Shown in pieces: positions 29,531 to 31,492 of a stretch of DNA of 31,492 bases (positions within the stretch are counted from its first letter, which is position 1; each line of letters starts with the position of its first letter). Source of the stretch: a virus. Below the pieces are notes generated by a model. It saw nothing but the letters and a program-made list of their open reading frames with translations, had not been told where the DNA came from and ran no database searches. Both the position numbers and the translations under genes were made by a program. The DNA lies in IMG/VR virus record IMGVR_UViG_3300030450_001500, positions 1 through 31,492 of that record; one strand, 5' to 3'.

Positions 29531-30478
29531 ATGAAACAAATGACTTTAAATTTGCCAAGCGCTAACACATATGAGCCAAACCAAGACACTACTTTAATTG
29601 TAAGTTTCAGTGGTGGTCGTACGTCTGGCTACATGACCTATCAACTTTTACAACAAAAAGATCAGTGGAAAGACGTTATTGTCATATTTGCAAACACAGG
29701 ACAAGAGCATGAAGAAACTTACAATTTCATCAACAAATGCGATAAATATTTTGCGTTCAATACAGTTTGGATAGAAGCTGAGATCAATAAACAAAAAGGC
29801 AAAGGTACGAGAGCAAAAGTAGTCAACTACGAGACAGCATCCAGAAAAGGTGAGCCTTTTGAAAAAATGATAGCTAAGTATGGTATGCCTTTTTCCAAAT
29901 CACCAATTTGCACAAGAGAGCTAAAACAATATGCCATACAAGCATATTTGCGAAATATATGTCCAAAAGAGCACAGAATGATGGCAATAGGCATAAGGTC
30001 TGATGAAGCAATCCGTATGGCAAAAAATGCAGTTAGTGAAAATCTTTGTTACCCTTTAGTAGAATGGGATATTGATAAGCAAGATGTTTTAGATTGGTGG
30101 GAAGAGCAGATTTTCGACCTGCAAATACCAGAACATTTTGGCAACTGTGTTTGGTGTTGGAAAAAATCTTATAAAAAACTAATGACTATAATGTTAGAAG
30201 ATCCACAGGCTTTTGACTTTCCAGAACGCATGGAAAAAAAATACGGACAGACAGGGGCTATGGCACAAAATTTAGGCAAAAGAGGTTACTTAAAGAATCA
30301 AAGCAGTATGCGTTTTTTTAGAGGCTGGAAGTCTGTGCAAGACATAAGAGATATGGCTCACGATGGTTTCGACAAATTTATAGATTTACATCATTTACAT
30401 ATCACTAATGGTTGCGAAGATTCTTGTGAACCATTTTTAGATGAACAACCAATAACAATAATTGATGATAAAAATTAG
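29531..30478 (+). CDS. PP-loop ATPase, PAPS-reductase-like
   Basis: 315 residues. The P-loop-like SFSGGRTSGYM at residues 25-35 is the PP-loop of adenine nucleotide alpha-hydrolases of the PAPS reductase group; VIFANTGQEHEETYNF and a CTREL motif (Cys127) follow, with a CVWC pair (Cys206, Cys209) and further Cys near the end (CEDSC), which could hold metal or an iron-sulfur cluster. Phage members of this family are usually of unknown function; related DndC proteins act in DNA phosphorothioation, but no other dnd gene is seen. The GAGACCGACGAA before ATG 29531 provides a weak ribosome site. Being next to the methyltransferase, a role in nucleic acid modification is tempting but unproven. Confidence 0.8.
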   Translation: MKQMTLNLPSANTYEPNQDTTLIVSFSGGRTSGYMTYQLLQQKDQWKDVIVIFANTGQEHEETYNFINKCDKYFAFNTVWIEAEINKQKGKGTRAKVVNYETASRKGEPFEKMIAKYGMPFSKSPICTRELKQYAIQAYLRNICPKEHRMMAIGIRSDEAIRMAKNAVSENLCYPLVEWDIDKQDVLDWWEEQIFDLQIPEHFGNCVWCWKKSYKKLMTIMLEDPQAFDFPERMEKKYGQTGAMAQNLGKRGYLKNQSSMRFFRGWKSVQDIRDMAHDGFDKFIDLHHLHITNGCEDSCEPFLDEQPITIIDDKN

Positions 30479-30488
30479 TGAATATATA

Positions 30489-30530
30489 TGTATCATATAT
30501 CCCCCTCTAAGAGGGGTATATGATGATACA
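30489..30530 (+). repeat. imperfect 18-bp hairpin
   Basis: TGTATCAT (30489-30496) pairs with ATGATACA (30523-30530), ATAT (30497-30500) with ATAT (30518-30521), and CCCCTC (30502-30507) with GAGGGG (30511-30516), closed by TAA; a single bulge (30522) and one mismatch (30501/30517) interrupt it. It lies 11 bases after the PP-loop gene and has no T run afterwards, so it resembles an RNA processing or stability element more than a classic terminator. Confidence 0.65.
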
Positions 30531-30585
30531 AATAATATGTTCAGGAATAAAGGGCTTCAGAGGGGGCTGTAACAGAGGTAGTAAA

Positions 30586-30828
30586 ATGAGTGATACAAAA
30601 TATAATCCGTTAGAAAAACAAATCTCAGGATCGCATTATAAAAATTATGAGGTGCAACCTGTAGAGTTCTGTCAGAGAAATAAACTTAACTATTGTGAAT
30701 CAGCAGCGATTAAATACTTATGTCGGCATAGAGATAAGAATGGCATAGATGATTTACTAAAAGCCAAGCACTATATAGAATTACTAATAGAAATAGAATA
30801 TGCAAATCAAGATCAAAGACAATATTAA
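30586..30828 (+). CDS. DUF3310 family protein (SaV-like)
   Basis: 80 residues from ATG 30586, with GAGGT seven bases before it; the frame is open from 30520 but the family begins about here. SGSHYKNYEVQPVEFCQRNKLNYCESAAIKYLCRHRDKNGIDDLLKAKHYIELLIE is the typical DUF3310 signature (H-Y...QP-E-F...N-L-x-Y-x-x-x-x-x-I-K-Y-x-x-R-x...K-x-G-x-x-D-L-x-K-A). In phages these small proteins have been described as SaV-like and proposed to bind nucleotides; function is not settled. It overlaps the gpZ-like gene by 29 bases. Confidence 0.9.
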   Translation: MSDTKYNPLEKQISGSHYKNYEVQPVEFCQRNKLNYCESAAIKYLCRHRDKNGIDDLLKAKHYIELLIEIEYANQDQRQY

Positions 30829-31405
30829 GCAATTCACTAAAGGTTTATCGAGCTTTGAGAAAAAACAAATACCTTTTGCTGTAGCTAGTGGAATCAATAC
30901 AACATTATTTGGTCTGCGAAAAGAAATGGGTAAGCAAACAGTTAAGAAGTTGGACAGACCTACACCAGCTACACAGAAAGGTTTCACAATTAAAAAAGCT
31001 AACAAAAGAAATCTGTCAGGCGTATTAGCTATTAAAGATTTCGTAGCAGATTATTTGAAATACCAGATTGATGGCGGCACAAGGCAGACTGGTAAGAAGA
31101 TACCAGTACCATACACAGAGAACGCTAGGCTAAACAAGTTTGGTAACATACCAAACAAAAGAAAAGGTTTGATTAAACGACCAGCAAAACAATTCATAAC
31201 AAAGATTGGTGGAGTGTCAGGTGTATTTGAGAAAAGCGGTAGAGGCGGTAAACAATTAAAACTTATAATTGCCTTTGAGGATAGTGTTACTTATGACAAG
31301 AAACCCTTTCCTTTTTACAAGATTGGTAAGGGATATATAAACAGTGTTTATAGTAGAAATCTTGCCAAAGCTTTCAAAAGGGCTATGAGGACAGCGAAAA
31401 AATGA
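30800..31405 (+). CDS. gpZ-like minor tail / tail completion protein
   Basis: 201 residues, very basic. FTKGLSSFEKKQIPFAVASGINTTLFGLRKEM then DRPTPATQKGFTIKKANKRNLSGVLAIKDFVADYLKYQIDGG shows the pattern of lambda gpZ-like proteins (IPFAxAxxxN...; lambda gpZ begins KTAVPGAAAMAINRVAS), and the rest is Lys/Arg-rich with beta strands. GpZ acts at the head-tail junction, perhaps setting the DNA end. In lambda Z lies between FII and U; here it lies before the terminase, detached from the tail genes. It is the last gene before the noncoding packaging-end region. The naming is moderate. Confidence 0.65.
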   Translation: MQIKIKDNIKQFTKGLSSFEKKQIPFAVASGINTTLFGLRKEMGKQTVKKLDRPTPATQKGFTIKKANKRNLSGVLAIKDFVADYLKYQIDGGTRQTGKKIPVPYTENARLNKFGNIPNKRKGLIKRPAKQFITKIGGVSGVFEKSGRGGKQLKLIIAFEDSVTYDKKPFPFYKIGKGYINSVYSRNLAKAFKRAMRTAKK

Positions 31406-31492
31406 CAAAAAGCTTTGAAAGTCTCTATATATACAGTATAGGGGGTACATATAGGTACTTACCTGTATACGCTATGCAGGTTATTCGCGATG
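31406..31492 (+). other. noncoding region before the terminase; possible cos/packaging site and promoter
   Basis: Together with 1-70 it forms about 143 gene-free bases across the circular junction. It holds TTGAAA (31415-31420) and TATAGG (31437-31442) with a 16-base spacer, a possible promoter for the terminase, and a dyad TATAGGTA-CT-TACCT(G)TATA at 31450-31469. Placement before the small terminase is where lambda-type phages carry cos. The 14-base overlap of window ends lies within. Confidence 0.5.
31479..31492 (+). repeat. 14-base direct repeat of the window ends
   Basis: GGTTATTCGCGATG occurs at 1-14 and again at 31479-31492. This is the expected mark of a circularly closed assembly, or of a short terminal redundancy. 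It implies that the genome is complete and about 31,478 bases if the repeat is counted once. Confidence 0.9.

Noticed and set aside
29531-30478. DndC phosphorothioation enzyme
   Set aside because: The PP-loop is shared, but no DndB, DndD or DndE partner is present and many phage PAPS-reductase-like proteins are not DndC.
1-31492. Integrase, lysogeny repressor, tRNA genes
   Set aside because: Looked for tyrosine or serine recombinase motifs, CI-like HTH-peptidase proteins and cloverleaf sequences; none was recognised by eye, so temperate life is not supported.

Overview
The window looks like one complete, moderately AT-rich genome of a long-tailed (lambda-like) phage of a Gram-negative host, most likely an uncultured aquatic or marine phage. 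The first 14 bases recur as the last 14, as expected of a circular assembly or of short terminal redundancy, so the right end can be read into the left. Nothing resembles an integrase, a DNA polymerase, a tRNA or a CI/Cro-type repressor.

Layout: (1) 1-7484, packaging and head: Nu1-like small terminase, GpA-type large terminase, gpW-like head-tail protein, lambda B-type portal, then one long reading frame joining an N-terminal structural domain, a cupredoxin-like domain, a prohead protease and the HK97-fold major capsid protein. The capsid part has its own well-placed internal ribosome binding site. (2) 7545-13228, connectors and tail: two small related proteins, FII-like connector, 3TM holin-like protein, gpU-like tail terminator, tail tube, gpG/gpGT chaperones with a probable -1 frameshift, tape measure, distal tail and hub proteins. 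(3) 13230-19200, a 1692-residue central fibre with repeated G-I-G-T-T-S-P motifs, followed by four small genes and a 12-bp inverted repeat with a very long loop.

(4) 19271-25156 is the exceptional part: eight tightly packed genes, almost all overlapping. They are a membrane/coiled-coil protein, CsgF-like and CsgG-like curli secretion proteins, a secreted curlin-like repeat protein, a secreted FecR-domain protein, a membrane CHASE2-class III nucleotidyl cyclase with the key catalytic residues, a staphylococcal-nuclease-like enzyme and a GH24 endolysin. A curli export pore plus amyloid-like substrate is thus joined to a cAMP-type signalling pair and embedded in what looks like the lysis operon.

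(5) 25145-26231 runs leftward: a YqaJ/lambda-Exo-type recombination nuclease and a small ribbon-helix-helix-like protein. A 100-bp divergent control region with two stacked dyads separates it from (6) 26334-31405, rightward: three small proteins, an SSB-like protein, a RepA-like ATPase preceded by two interlocked inverted repeats (a possible pseudoknot leader or origin), an EcoRI-type adenine methyltransferase, a PP-loop PAPS-reductase-like protein, a DUF3310 protein and a gpZ-like tail protein, leading back to the terminase.

Working model: the rightward early genes replicate and methylate DNA, the leftward nuclease recombines it, the long rightward late region builds the particle, and the curli/cyclase/endolysin operon remodels or senses the host envelope late in infection. 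The assignments of the curli, FecR, CHASE2-cyclase, terminase, portal, capsid, chaperone and methyltransferase genes are strong. The purpose of the curli-cyclase cluster is inference.
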